From the NCBI RefSeq assembly GCF_014697585.1, contig NZ_JACJSB010000007.1:1-64000 (forward strand): a stretch of 64,000 nucleotides of DNA, in the 5' to 3' direction. The position numbers and the translations under genes were made by a program. The notes under the pieces are model-generated. The model saw only the letters and a program-made list of their open reading frames with translations, was not told where the DNA came from and did no database searches. This DNA is from Dolichospermum sp. FACHB-1091 (GTDB lineage: Bacteria; Cyanobacteriota; Cyanobacteriia; Cyanobacteriales; Nostocaceae). Within the stretch, counting starts at the first letter, position 1. Every line of letters begins with the position of its first letter. This document shows positions 45,886-54,836 of the stretch, one piece after another.

Positions 45886-46141
45886 CCTCGTTCCCAGTCT
45901 CCGACTGGGAATGCCACTGAGAGGCTCTGCCTCCATAACTTAGTATCAATGAAGGCAGAGCCTTCCGTAATTCATTCCCATACAGAGTATGGGAACGAGA
46001 AACGAGAACATTTTTGTGTAGAATTTCTCGTTCCCAGTCGGAGACTGGGAATGCTACTTAGAGGCTCTGCCTCGATAATTTAATATCAATGAAGGCATAG
46101 CCTTCCGTAATTCATTCCCATACAGAGTATGGGAACGAGAA
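45886..46141. repeat. Two tandem copies of a 116-bp palindrome-rich repeat
   Basis: Copy A 45886-46001 and copy B 46026-46141. Each begins ctcgttcccagtc and ends tatgggaacgagaa, with inner hairpins cccagtc/gactggg and gaggctctgcctc, gaaggc.gagccttc. The outer ends are complementary, so each copy can fold into a long branched hairpin. Confidence 0.85.
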
Positions 46142-46180
46142 ATGTTGCAATAAACTATCATATCTAATGAGGAATAAAAC

Positions 46181-46219
46181 ACCCCATTTTAATATTATTA
46201 AAAATTATTAAAATGGGGT
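46181..46219 (-). terminator. Terminator of the P450-lipoxygenase operon
   Basis: accccattttaat ... attaaaatggggt, a perfect 13-bp stem with a 13-base loop, 21 bp past the lipoxygenase stop; T-rich on the minus strand (gttttatt). Confidence 0.75.
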
Positions 46220-46239
46220 TTTGTCTATTCTGCAATTAG

Positions 46240-47886
46240 TTAAATACTAATACTGTTAAGAATGAGTCTTGGTTGGAGATATTCGTAATGTACTAAACGT
46301 CCCTTATTATTCAATTCAATTTTTCTCTGTACCATATTCAATTCTTGCTGAAATTTATTCACAACTTGGTCAGCATTTGGATCTGTAAATTCTTCCTCTT
46401 CATAATATCCCAGTCTGTCATAACGATAGTCTGAAAGTATGTACACAGTTGATAATTGGGTATTTGTGGGTTTGGCAGGTGGTAGAAAATCTATGAGGGC
46501 TTGACGGTCTTTAATATCACCCTTTTGTTGAATTGGTTGATAAGCAGCTAGGGGCATATTAGGAATAAAACCCATGTATTCATATTGGGAGAAATTAACC
46601 GCCGAATGCTGCGGACCACAAATATATATGATAGTAGTAACAATCTCAACTAATTGTTCTAGGGTATCAATGCGATCGCTCATACCCTTAACTCTACCAC
46701 CATCCTGAGCCACTAATTCCCGCGCCCAAGCTTGCAGTTCTCCGTCTGCTTTCAAGTCTGCTGGACTCTGATAATAAAGCTGCAAATAGTTAAAGACAAA
46801 CTTATTAATCGCATTCCATAACAAAATTCCATCATCCCGATAAGGATAATGTGGCAAGTTTTTCACATCATCTACACCGCGATTTTTGAGTTCCCTGGGT
46901 AGAGCAAACTGGTCTAGACTCCAACTTTTATAGGCATTTACCACAATTTGCAATGATTCTTGCAGAGTTCCTGCTAATAATTCATCCACAAAACCGCCCC
47001 TACTAACCAGACGCTTGCGAGCTAAATCATTATTAGCCAACATAAACCGGAAATGGGGTTTGAGTAATATTCTCAGAGGATGATTTTCAGCCAGTTGACG
47101 GGGGGTGACAACAGCAAAGGGTTCCATTACCAGGTGAGTCCGGCATAAATGGCTGCTCATTTCATGATGATTAGCATCAGCAATTTGCACACAGGACTTA
47201 GCATAAAACCAGGTTAAAGGGTCATCAAAAGGAGTTAGCAAGGGGCTGACTTTACCTGCTTTGGGATTGATTTGAATGGCTACAGGGACTAATTGGCCTC
47301 GATCTTGAAAGCCTGAACTGCGCCAACAGAAAAAGGCTAGAGGTGCTGGTAGGTACTTTTTTCCTTTGGCATAAGTGCCACCTTGAACGAACGCCAAGGA
47401 TCTATAATCAGCGACATATAGATTTCCTGTGGCCAATCTTTCGATTAAATTAATAGAATTGCCAAACTTATCCTGTAATTCTTCGATGGTAAAGGCAAAG
47501 TTAGCTGGCATTTGCTTAATTTGACGTAAAACCATCGGATTTACCCCACAAAGCCGTTGTTCGGCGAAGGAATCATCGGTTTCATAGGTTTTCATCACAT
47601 TAGGTTTTTGCAAAACTGGGAAAAAGTCCTCATAATCTTGCAATTCATCTAAAGGATCCCACATAGCATGAGTTTTAACAGCCATCATATTTAGAGGAAG
47701 TTCTGCTGCCTCTAATGTCCGTTCAGCAATATACTTGGTAGAAAAATTCTCTGCGGGAGGTACGCTTTTGAGCATCGCCATAGGCGGCAAAAAATCATAC
47801 ATGAATTGATACTCTTTGCGGCCTTTCTCTAGAGAAGATTGGCGTTGTGCGGGGTTTGGGTCATTTTGAGGTAGAAATGGCTGCAT
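46240..47886 (-). CDS. Lipoxygenase (short form without PLAT domain)
   Basis: 548 residues. Adds O2 to polyunsaturated fatty acids. The iron ligands are in place: H241 and H246 in HHEMSSHLCRTHLVMEP, H427 and N431 in GPQHSAVNFSQYEY, and the C-terminal Ile548 (LNSISI). It lacks the N-terminal PLAT beta-barrel of plant enzymes, so it is a mini-lipoxygenase. It lies 21 bp downstream of the P450 gene in the same direction and ends with a terminator, so the two form an operon. Regiospecificity cannot be told from sequence. Confidence 0.93.
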   Translation of the reverse strand: MQPFLPQNDPNPAQRQSSLEKGRKEYQFMYDFLPPMAMLKSVPPAENFSTKYIAERTLEAAELPLNMMAVKTHAMWDPLDELQDYEDFFPVLQKPNVMKTYETDDSFAEQRLCGVNPMVLRQIKQMPANFAFTIEELQDKFGNSINLIERLATGNLYVADYRSLAFVQGGTYAKGKKYLPAPLAFFCWRSSGFQDRGQLVPVAIQINPKAGKVSPLLTPFDDPLTWFYAKSCVQIADANHHEMSSHLCRTHLVMEPFAVVTPRQLAENHPLRILLKPHFRFMLANNDLARKRLVSRGGFVDELLAGTLQESLQIVVNAYKSWSLDQFALPRELKNRGVDDVKNLPHYPYRDDGILLWNAINKFVFNYLQLYYQSPADLKADGELQAWARELVAQDGGRVKGMSDRIDTLEQLVEIVTTIIYICGPQHSAVNFSQYEYMGFIPNMPLAAYQPIQQKGDIKDRQALIDFLPPAKPTNTQLSTVYILSDYRYDRLGYYEEEEFTDPNADQVVNKFQQELNMVQRKIELNNKGRLVHYEYLQPRLILNSISI

Positions 47887-47907
47887 AATATTTATTTATG
47901 ATATGGA

Positions 47908-49242
47908 CTAGGATATTTGGCTTAAGTAAGAGCGACGAGCTTTACCCACGGTAATAATAACATTGGTCAGCATTTCTAATGCTAAGTCTTTCCCCGGACA
48001 AATGCGGCCTGCATGACGAGAACCAACGGAATTAAAACCCATGTGAAAAGGGCAAAGATTTTCTCTGTTTGCATTAAATTCATAAGCAGTTTTTCCCCAA
48101 AAATCTTCACTTAACATCCCCAAAAGCATAGGAATTAAAATTTTAGTTCCTTTCGGAAAGGTTCGCGCTTTACCTGCCAATGTCACCCTAAATGGTTCTG
48201 TAGCCACTCGGTGAGAGGCACTTACAGGCATAAACAGACGGGCGCATTCTAACAGAAAAAGTTGAATACTAGGACGATCATTAAGATCGAGCCTGTCCCA
48301 ATAACTCTTAATGTCAATTTTATCAGTTTGACGACCTTGGTAAGCAGGAAGGGATTGATAACCCATTGCTGTTTTTCCCAAGTGTAGCGGACCTTGCAAC
48401 CCGGCAATACTCATTAAAGACACCATCAGTTTTGCAAGTTCTCGCCGCGTCATTTTATGATATTTAGGGTCGTTCTCTTGAAAATTAGCTAAGGCTGGAG
48501 AATTTTCGTAAATCGTCGCTACTTGCTCCACTAGTTTAGGAACTTGACGAAATCCCCATATATTTAACTTTTCTAAACTACTGCTGCCAGCAAAATAATA
48601 TAATGTTCCCCTTTTGGTATAGTGTAGGGTTGTAATAATTCTTATTGTTGCTTCATCATCAGGATTAATGCCAAAAATAACGTAGTGAAGATACCGGACT
48701 AAAAAGCCCATCCAATCCCGTTGATCATTATTGAAAAATTCTTCTAAAGTATTATTGGTAATTCTATCTACATAATCAGCCGCTAACTTATTTAACAACC
48801 GTTGTGCTACTTGATCATTTTGACGCATTACCATGCCTTCATTAAAGAAGTAATTATCAACACACTGACGGAAAGCATCATGATTTTCCCCACCGGCTGC
48901 TGGGTCTGAGAGAGTAATTAAAAGAACATTGCGACCTCCTTGATCAATTCCCGGAGCATGACTAGAACTCAGCATAGAAGTTCCTAGTCTCCAGTCACGG
49001 GCTTGGGGTGAGGTTAAGGCAGTTTCTAGGGTTTTAAAGTCTCCTAATACTACTTCCCCCGCACAACAAAAGGCATCCCCCAGCACTTGCCTTTTTCTAT
49101 CTAGGTAAGGTGGATCATTGGCAATTGTTCCCTCTATAAAACTGATTATAGGCAAAAAGGTACGGCTGACTGGGTTTTGAGGGTTCTCTATTGCCCAAGC
49201 TTGAAAGTGATTCAGGGTTTTGTCTAATAATGTTGGTTGCAT
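47908..49242 (-). CDS. Cytochrome P450 (CYP74-like heme loop)
   Basis: 444 residues. Heme loop HMGFNSVGSRHAGRICPGKD with Cys415, followed by LALEMLTNVI. R-x-C-P-G-K-D resembles the loop of CYP74 hydroperoxide-metabolising P450s (allene oxide synthase, hydroperoxide lyase). The I-helix area MSIAGLQGPLHLGKTAM lacks the usual A-G-x-D-T oxygen-activating Thr, again as in CYP74. An ERR-like region (FLLECARLFMPVSASHRVA) is present. No ferredoxin or reductase gene is near. With the lipoxygenase directly downstream, the likely role is conversion of fatty-acid hydroperoxides; this is inference. Confidence 0.82.
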   Translation of the reverse strand: MQPTLLDKTLNHFQAWAIENPQNPVSRTFLPIISFIEGTIANDPPYLDRKRQVLGDAFCCAGEVVLGDFKTLETALTSPQARDWRLGTSMLSSSHAPGIDQGGRNVLLITLSDPAAGGENHDAFRQCVDNYFFNEGMVMRQNDQVAQRLLNKLAADYVDRITNNTLEEFFNNDQRDWMGFLVRYLHYVIFGINPDDEATIRIITTLHYTKRGTLYYFAGSSSLEKLNIWGFRQVPKLVEQVATIYENSPALANFQENDPKYHKMTRRELAKLMVSLMSIAGLQGPLHLGKTAMGYQSLPAYQGRQTDKIDIKSYWDRLDLNDRPSIQLFLLECARLFMPVSASHRVATEPFRVTLAGKARTFPKGTKILIPMLLGMLSEDFWGKTAYEFNANRENLCPFHMGFNSVGSRHAGRICPGKDLALEMLTNVIITVGKARRSYLSQIS

Positions 49243-49316
49243 AAAGGTTATTTTTCTTTTGAAGGATAGTTAAATTTAGTCGAAAATCCAGTTTTGATCA
49301 ATATTTTTAATATTTT

Positions 49317-49895
49317 TTAATTTTTGATATTTATTTCTTCTATCACATCTTCATAAATATCTGCCATTGTCAAAGTTAAGTTAACTGAATCTAAATGTAA
49401 TTTATCATCTTTTCCTAATACTTCCGTTGACCAATTTCCTTGATCATCTTGACGACAAACCTCCACTTTTATTTGATTTTGGTAAATTAGAACATATTCC
49501 TTTAAACTGTCTATAGTTTGATAATTGATGCGTTTTTCACGTTTGTCTATTGTTGCTGTGGAATTAGATAAAACTTCTATAATCAAATTAGGACGAGTTT
49601 TAAAGTACCTTTCCTTATCTTCAGGATCACAAGTAACAATAATATCAGGATAGTAGAATATATTAGCATTTCTGATTTTAACTTTTACTTTCATATCTGA
49701 CACGAAAGCACGACAGGAACTACCACGCAAATGAGGACGTAATATAGCGATAATATTACCTTTTATCAAACTGTGATCTTCGCTTGCACCCGCCATTGCA
49801 AAAACTTGTCCGGCCACATATTCATGGCGAATATCGCTAGATTTTTCAGCGTCTAGGTATTGTTCAACACTAATAATACTTAATGGAGATTGCAT
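49317..49895 (-). CDS. Uma2 family endonuclease-like protein
   Basis: 192 residues. Opening ISVEQYLDAEKSSDIRHEYV and GQVFAMAGASEDHSLIKGNI, then YYPDIIVTCDPEDKERYF, RPNLIIEVLSNSTATIDKRE and KEYVLIYQNQIKVEV give the complete Uma2 fold with the D ... E-x-L ... K core. Closest in style to the copy at 60410. Function in the cell untested. Confidence 0.87.
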   Translation of the reverse strand: MQSPLSIISVEQYLDAEKSSDIRHEYVAGQVFAMAGASEDHSLIKGNIIAILRPHLRGSSCRAFVSDMKVKVKIRNANIFYYPDIIVTCDPEDKERYFKTRPNLIIEVLSNSTATIDKREKRINYQTIDSLKEYVLIYQNQIKVEVCRQDDQGNWSTEVLGKDDKLHLDSVNLTLTMADIYEDVIEEINIKN

Positions 49896-49944
49896 AATTT
49901 TGATTTGATGGCTGAGAAATTAGGTATAATTCTATTTTATTAGA

Positions 49945-50218
49945 AGTAAGTGAGCGGAAAAAAACCGACATACAGCACTTCCCGATGTTATGAGGTACAA
50001 GAACCCCACCCCCAACCCCCTCCAATATCAAAAGTTTATCCTTTTCTTCCCCCCGCTGCGGGGGGATTGAGGGGGGTGCGAGGAGGGGGCTTAAGATGTA
50101 CCTCATAAGAGCGGAAACCCCTGTAAGTAACGAAAAGTAAAGTTGCCCAAAACCTGTTCCCTGTTCCCTGTTCCCTGTTCCCTTGTCATAACGACAATTT
50201 TTAACGCCAACGTACTTA
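49945..50218. repeat. STRR-carrying element copy 3, interrupted by a nested MITE
   Basis: Left part aagtaagtgagcggaaaaaa, constant agtaaagttgcccaaaacc (about 50136), a minimal array of gttccct heptamers (about four), ttgtcataacgacaattttt, and end cgtactta. Its left part is split by the 151-bp insertion at 49973-50123. Confidence 0.85.
49973..50123. mobile_element. 151-bp MITE inserted into the STRR element, TA target duplication
   Basis: Begins cagcacttcccgatgttatg and ends (inverse) ataagagcggaaacccctg; the ends pair imperfectly over 26 bp around ttatgaggtac. It is flanked by TA on both sides (49971-49972, 50124-50125). Removing it with one TA restores gacataagtaacg as in copies 1 and 2. 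Its interior is C-rich then G-rich (ccccccgctgcggggggatt hairpin). Confidence 0.85.
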
Positions 50219-50233
50219 TTAAAAAAACTTCCC

Positions 50234-50914
50234 ATGAGCCAAACTGCGATAAATCTCGTTGCTATATCTGTTTTCCTGATGACTTTTTCTACTTTATTAG
50301 GACCGTTAATACATCTTTCTCCCACAATACCAGCTTTAGCTACAGTGACGTTTTTAGGAATTGCAACTTTAGATAATTTCAGCTTTCAAGGTAAGGGAGG
50401 AACGATATTTTTAGATTTCCTGGCGCGATTTTCTCCAGAATATAAAGAACGCATTTTACATCATGAAGCAGGTCATTTTCTCGTGGCTCACTTGTTAGAA
50501 ATTCCCATAACTGGCTATACTCTTAGTGCGTGGGAAGCTTGGAAACAAGGACAACCAGGACAAGGAGGGGTATCAATAGATGATAGGGAGTTAACAACGC
50601 AAATAGAAAAAGGTGAAATTAGTACCCAAATTTTAGAGCGCTATTGTACAATTTTAATGGCGGGAATTGCTGCGGAAACTTTGATTTTTAATAGTCCTCA
50701 AGGTGGAAATGATGATAAAATTAAGTTAATGCAATTTTTACAAGTTCTTGGTTTTTCTGAGGATATTTATCAGCAAAAACAACGGTTTCATTTGCTGCAA
50801 TCTAAAAATCTGATTCAGGAGAATTGGGAAAGTTATCAAGCTTTGGTGGAAGCAATGAAAAAAGGGGTTGATGTTGAAGAGTGTAAAAAGGTGATTCGTG
50901 AGAGTGCGACATAA
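50234..50914 (+). CDS. Stand-alone FtsH-like (M41) peptidase domain protein
   Basis: 226 residues. Two N-terminal hydrophobic segments (about 5-25 and 30-48) precede a zinc peptidase region with HHEAGHFLVAHLLEIPITGY (HExxH) and GIAAETLIFNSPQGGNDD supplying the downstream acidic ligand region. FtsH proteases normally carry an AAA ATPase before this domain; none is present, so it cannot unfold substrates by itself. Membrane-bound, facing unknown. Such short M41 proteins occur in cyanobacteria and plastids. Confidence 0.82.
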   Translation: MSQTAINLVAISVFLMTFSTLLGPLIHLSPTIPALATVTFLGIATLDNFSFQGKGGTIFLDFLARFSPEYKERILHHEAGHFLVAHLLEIPITGYTLSAWEAWKQGQPGQGGVSIDDRELTTQIEKGEISTQILERYCTILMAGIAAETLIFNSPQGGNDDKIKLMQFLQVLGFSEDIYQQKQRFHLLQSKNLIQENWESYQALVEAMKKGVDVEECKKVIRESAT

Positions 50915-50949
50915 TAGAAATATAAATTATAGCTTGAGGACAGTGAAAA

Positions 50950-51804
50950 ATGTATCAAATAGATCCGCCACTTTCCCCTAAAGAAACATTACCCACAATG
51001 TATGATCTACCGAGTGAAGATCCAGAGGAGAAAGGTTTGCCAGATCAATTCCATTTATTACAACCACAATTATTATCAGAAACATTTGCACCTGCTAATT
51101 ATCACAGTGAGGAAATATTTACAGGTAGTGACATGAATCTGTATTATGATTCTCGTCATCCATTGTGGTATAAACGTCCTGATTGGTTTGCGGTTTTAGG
51201 TGTACCATATTTATATGGTGATCATCAAGATCTAAGATTAAGTTATGTAGTGTGGCAAGAAGCTGTTAATCCCTATATTATCGTTGAATTGCTATCACCA
51301 GGAACAGAAAAAGAAGATTTAGGTCAAACATTGCGAGATGTGGAAAAACCCCCTGTTAAATGGGAGATTTATGAGCAGATTTTAAGAGTACCTTATTACG
51401 CAATTTTTGATCGTTATCAATCTGAGTTTAGAATGTTTCAGTTAAATGGCGATCGCTATACTGAAGCAAATTTAACAAATTCCCGCTTCTGGATACCCAG
51501 TATAGAATTAGGTTTAGGAGTTTGGGAAGGAAGTTATAAAAACGTCAATATGCCTTGGTTGCGTTGGTATGATAAAAATGGTAATTGGGTATTAACTCCC
51601 GCAGAATGGGAAAAACAACGCGCAAATCAAGAAAAACAACGCGCAAATCAAGAAAAACAACGCGCAAATCAAGAAAAACAACGCGCAGACCAAGAAAGAC
51701 AACGCGCAGACCAAGAAAGACAACGCGCAGATCAAGAAAGACAAAAAACAGAAAAATTAATTGCACAATTGCGTGCTTTAGGTGTTGAACCAGAGATAGA
51801 TTAA
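50950..51804 (+). CDS. Uma2 family protein with heptad-repeat coiled-coil tail
   Basis: 284 residues. Uma2 core (about 40-215): WYKRPDWFAVLGVPYLYG, NPYIIVELLSPGTEKEDLG, ILRVPYYAIFDRYQSEFRMF. The tail from about 220 has seven 7-residue units EKQRANQ / ERQRADQ, expected to form a long charged coiled coil. In DNA this is a 21-bp tandem array (about 51610-51750). The unit number is likely to vary between strains by slippage. Starts 35 bp after the M41 gene. Confidence 0.87.
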   Translation: MYQIDPPLSPKETLPTMYDLPSEDPEEKGLPDQFHLLQPQLLSETFAPANYHSEEIFTGSDMNLYYDSRHPLWYKRPDWFAVLGVPYLYGDHQDLRLSYVVWQEAVNPYIIVELLSPGTEKEDLGQTLRDVEKPPVKWEIYEQILRVPYYAIFDRYQSEFRMFQLNGDRYTEANLTNSRFWIPSIELGLGVWEGSYKNVNMPWLRWYDKNGNWVLTPAEWEKQRANQEKQRANQEKQRANQEKQRADQERQRADQERQRADQERQKTEKLIAQLRALGVEPEID

Positions 51805-51899
51805 ATAGACATCTTTGGTCATTAAATGTGCATAACCTAAAACTCTTGTAAGGACAATTCATGAATTGTCCTTACGATAATTTTCACAAGATGTCTAAT
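51805..51899. repeat. MITE-like element with ATAGACATCT ends, copy 3
   Basis: Left end atagacatct directly after the Uma2 stop, right end agatgtctaat. In the middle is a perfect palindrome, gtaaggacaattcat/atgaattgtccttac (51848-51875 region). Likely doubles as terminator for the upstream gene. Confidence 0.7.
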
Positions 51900-52107
51900 A
51901 TTTTTATATCCAATCTCCATCAGATCCTTGGAAATATAATTAAAGTATAGGAATTGACGGTAATTTGATACTAATCAGTAATGGTAAATTCTGACAAAAA
52001 ATGCTGAAAGCTGAATATTTTTCATCTTTGCTGTCATAAGTTATAAATAGTAATGATGCTTTTTGCAGATTTTCCCAATTTAATTAAATTTGATTTCTTA
52101 AACACTC
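51900..52107. promoter_or_regulatory. alaS upstream region
   Basis: AT-rich, no ORF, no T-box or other leader structure recognised. The alaS promoter must lie here. Confidence 0.4.
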
Positions 52108-54750
52108 ATGTCTTCAACTCTCCAGTATCTTAGCGGTAACGATATTCGTCAATTATTCCTTGATTTCTACACACAGCGAGGACACCAACCGCTTCCAAGC
52201 GCTTCCCTTGTTCCTGAAGATCCTACTGTGCTGCTGACTATAGCAGGTATGTTACCATTTAAGCCGATTTTTCTGGGACAACGGACACCGGAATTTAAAC
52301 GCGCTACAACTTCCCAAAAGTGCATTCGTACCAATGATATCGAAAATGTGGGACGCACTAAACGCCATCATACATTTTTTGAGATGTTGGGGAATTTTAG
52401 CTTTGGTGATTATTTTAAAGCACAAGCGATCGCCTGGGGTTGGGAATTATCTACTCAAGTGTTTGGGATTTCCCCTAAAAATCTCGTTGTCAGCGTGTTT
52501 GAAGAAGACGACGAAGCTTTTGCTATTTGGCGCGATACTATTGGTGTAACGGAAAAACGCATCAAGCGCATGGGTGCTGATGATAATTTCTGGGTATCGG
52601 GTATTACTGGTCCCTGTGGTCCTTGTTCGGAAATTTATTATGATTTTCACCCGGAATTAGGTGATGATCATATTAATTTAGAAGATGATGGGCGTTTTAT
52701 CGAGTTTTATAACTTGGTATTTATGCAATATAATCGGGATGCTTCGGGAAATTTAACGCCGTTACAAAATCAAAATATTGATACGGGAATGGGTTTGGAA
52801 AGAATGGCGCAAATCCTGCAAAAAGTTCCTAATAATTATGAAACAGATTTGATTTTCCCAATTATCGAAACTGCGGCGAAAATTGCTAAAATTGATTATC
52901 ACAAAAGTGATGAAAATAGCAAAACTTCCTTAAAGGTAATTGGTGATCATGTGCGTGCTGTGGTTCACATGATTGCTGATGAAATTCGCGCTTCTAATGT
53001 TGGTAGAGGTTATGTTTTACGGCGTTTAATTCGTCGGGTAGTTAGACATGGCCGATTAATAGGAATTGCTGGGGAATTTATTAACCAAGTTGCAGAAACC
53101 GCAATTTCTCTTTCGGAATCAATTTACCCCAATTTGCGACAAAGAGAAACTGCTATTAAAGCCGAATTACAAAGAGAAGAAGTTAACTTTTTGAAAACTC
53201 TTGATAGAGGTGAAAAGCTATTAGCTGAAATTATCCAAGATATCAAACAAAAAGGACAAACTTCTATTACTGGGGAAAGTGCTTTTACTCTCTATGATAC
53301 CTACGGTTTCCCCTTAGAATTAACCCAAGAAATAGCAGCCGAAAATAACCTCACTGTTGATGTTGATGGTTTTAATGCAGAAATGCAAAAACAGGTAGAA
53401 CGGGCAAAAGCAGCACACGAAACTATTGATTTAACTGTACAAGGTTCTTTGGATAAACTAGCAGAACATATTCACTCTACAAAATTCATTGGTTATACCC
53501 AATTAACAACTACTGCAAAAATCGAAGTTTTATTAGTTGCTGGTGTTTCCCAAGAAGCAGCAGAAGCAGGAACAGAAGTACAAATTGTTCTCGATAAAAC
53601 TCCTTTTTACGCTGAATCTGGGGGACAAATTGGGGATAAAGGATATATTAGTGGTGATGGTGTTTTAGTCAGAATTGAAGACGTGAAAAAAGAATCTGAT
53701 TTCTTTATTCATTTTGGATACATTGAACGTGGTACAATTAGAATTGGTGACAATATTACCGCCCAAATTGATCGCGGTTGTCGTCGTCGCGCTCAAGCTA
53801 ATCATACAGCAACTCATTTATTACAAGCTGCTTTAAAGAAAGTTGTTGATGAAGGAATTTCTCAAGCTGGTTCTTTAGTTTCTTTTGATAGATTGCGGTT
53901 TGATTTTAACTGTCCCCGCGCTTTAACCGGTGAGGAAGTTATCCAAATTGAAGAATTAGTAAATAGTTGGATTTCTGAAGCCCATGGTGCTACAATCGAG
54001 GAGATGCCCATAGCAGAAGCAAAAGCAAAAGGTGCAGTGGCCATGTTTGGGGAAAAGTACGGTGATCAAGTGCGCGTGATTGATTTTCCCGGTGTTTCCA
54101 TGGAATTATGTGGGGGAACTCATGTTAATAATACGGCGGAAATTGGCGTTTTTAAAATCATTTCTGAAGCCGGAGTTGCTTCCGGGGTGAGAAGAATAGA
54201 AGCGGTTTCTGGGGCGGCGGTATTGGATTATTTGAATGTGCGTGATATGGTAACAAAAGATTTGTGCGATCGCTTTAAGGTCAAACCCGAAGAAATACCC
54301 GACAGAATCACCACCTTACAAACCGAACTTCGCAACAATGAAAAAGAAATTCAAAGCCTGAAATCACAGATAGCAATTGTTAAATCTGACAGCTTACTAC
54401 AAACTGCGGAAATCATCGGAGAACATAAAATTATTGTTGCTCAAATGGCAGATATTGACCCAGAATCATTAAAAGATGCTGCGGAAAGATTACTGCAAAA
54501 AATCGGTAATGGGGCGGTGGTTTTAGGTTCTATTCCTGAAGCCGGAAAAGTGAGTATCGTTGCAGCATTTAGTTCTGAAGTGAATAAAAAAGGAATCCTA
54601 GCGGGAAAATTTGTGGGAACGATAGCGAAAATTTGTGGAGGTGGAGGTGGTGGAAAACCCAATCTCGCGCAAGCTGGGGGACGTGACGCGAGTAAATTAC
54701 CGGAGGCTTTAGAAACTGCAAAAAATGATTTGTTAGCAGCGTTGAAATAG
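52108..54750 (+). CDS. alaS: Alanyl-tRNA synthetase
   Basis: 880 residues, standard length. Charges tRNA-Ala and edits Ser/Gly errors. Catalytic motif 2 region HHTFFEMLGNFSFGDYFK and GPCGPCSEIYYD; editing domain zinc site HTATHLL (HxxxH) with CGGTH further on; C-Ala domain with CGGGGGGKPNLAQAGG. All domains intact. ATG start MSSTLQYLSGNDIRQLF matches cyanobacterial AlaS. A 30-bp perfect palindrome follows the stop. Confidence 0.98.
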   Translation: MSSTLQYLSGNDIRQLFLDFYTQRGHQPLPSASLVPEDPTVLLTIAGMLPFKPIFLGQRTPEFKRATTSQKCIRTNDIENVGRTKRHHTFFEMLGNFSFGDYFKAQAIAWGWELSTQVFGISPKNLVVSVFEEDDEAFAIWRDTIGVTEKRIKRMGADDNFWVSGITGPCGPCSEIYYDFHPELGDDHINLEDDGRFIEFYNLVFMQYNRDASGNLTPLQNQNIDTGMGLERMAQILQKVPNNYETDLIFPIIETAAKIAKIDYHKSDENSKTSLKVIGDHVRAVVHMIADEIRASNVGRGYVLRRLIRRVVRHGRLIGIAGEFINQVAETAISLSESIYPNLRQRETAIKAELQREEVNFLKTLDRGEKLLAEIIQDIKQKGQTSITGESAFTLYDTYGFPLELTQEIAAENNLTVDVDGFNAEMQKQVERAKAAHETIDLTVQGSLDKLAEHIHSTKFIGYTQLTTTAKIEVLLVAGVSQEAAEAGTEVQIVLDKTPFYAESGGQIGDKGYISGDGVLVRIEDVKKESDFFIHFGYIERGTIRIGDNITAQIDRGCRRRAQANHTATHLLQAALKKVVDEGISQAGSLVSFDRLRFDFNCPRALTGEEVIQIEELVNSWISEAHGATIEEMPIAEAKAKGAVAMFGEKYGDQVRVIDFPGVSMELCGGTHVNNTAEIGVFKIISEAGVASGVRRIEAVSGAAVLDYLNVRDMVTKDLCDRFKVKPEEIPDRITTLQTELRNNEKEIQSLKSQIAIVKSDSLLQTAEIIGEHKIIVAQMADIDPESLKDAAERLLQKIGNGAVVLGSIPEAGKVSIVAAFSSEVNKKGILAGKFVGTIAKICGGGGGGKPNLAQAGGRDASKLPEALETAKNDLLAALK

Positions 54751-54765
54751 GAGTTTGAAGAATGA

Positions 54766-54795
54766 TGTAGAGACGTTTCATGAAACGTCTCTACA
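54766..54795. terminator. Perfect 30-bp palindrome after alaS
   Basis: TGTAGAGACGTTTCA joined to its exact inverse, 15 bp after the alaS stop. Member of the widespread tgtagagacg repeat class and a likely terminator separating alaS from the defence-like genes. Confidence 0.65.
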
Positions 54796-54836
54796 ATGTA
54801 ATATCAATTTTATATAATGATCTGAGAGAAACAAAC

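Noticed and set aside
49870-50325. 151-codon minus ORF through the STRR element
   Set aside because: It spans the nested MITE and repeats, with GTGNREQGTG-type translated heptamers.
51545-51862. ORFs in other frames over the Uma2 tail
   Set aside because: Low-complexity shadows of the 21-bp repeat.
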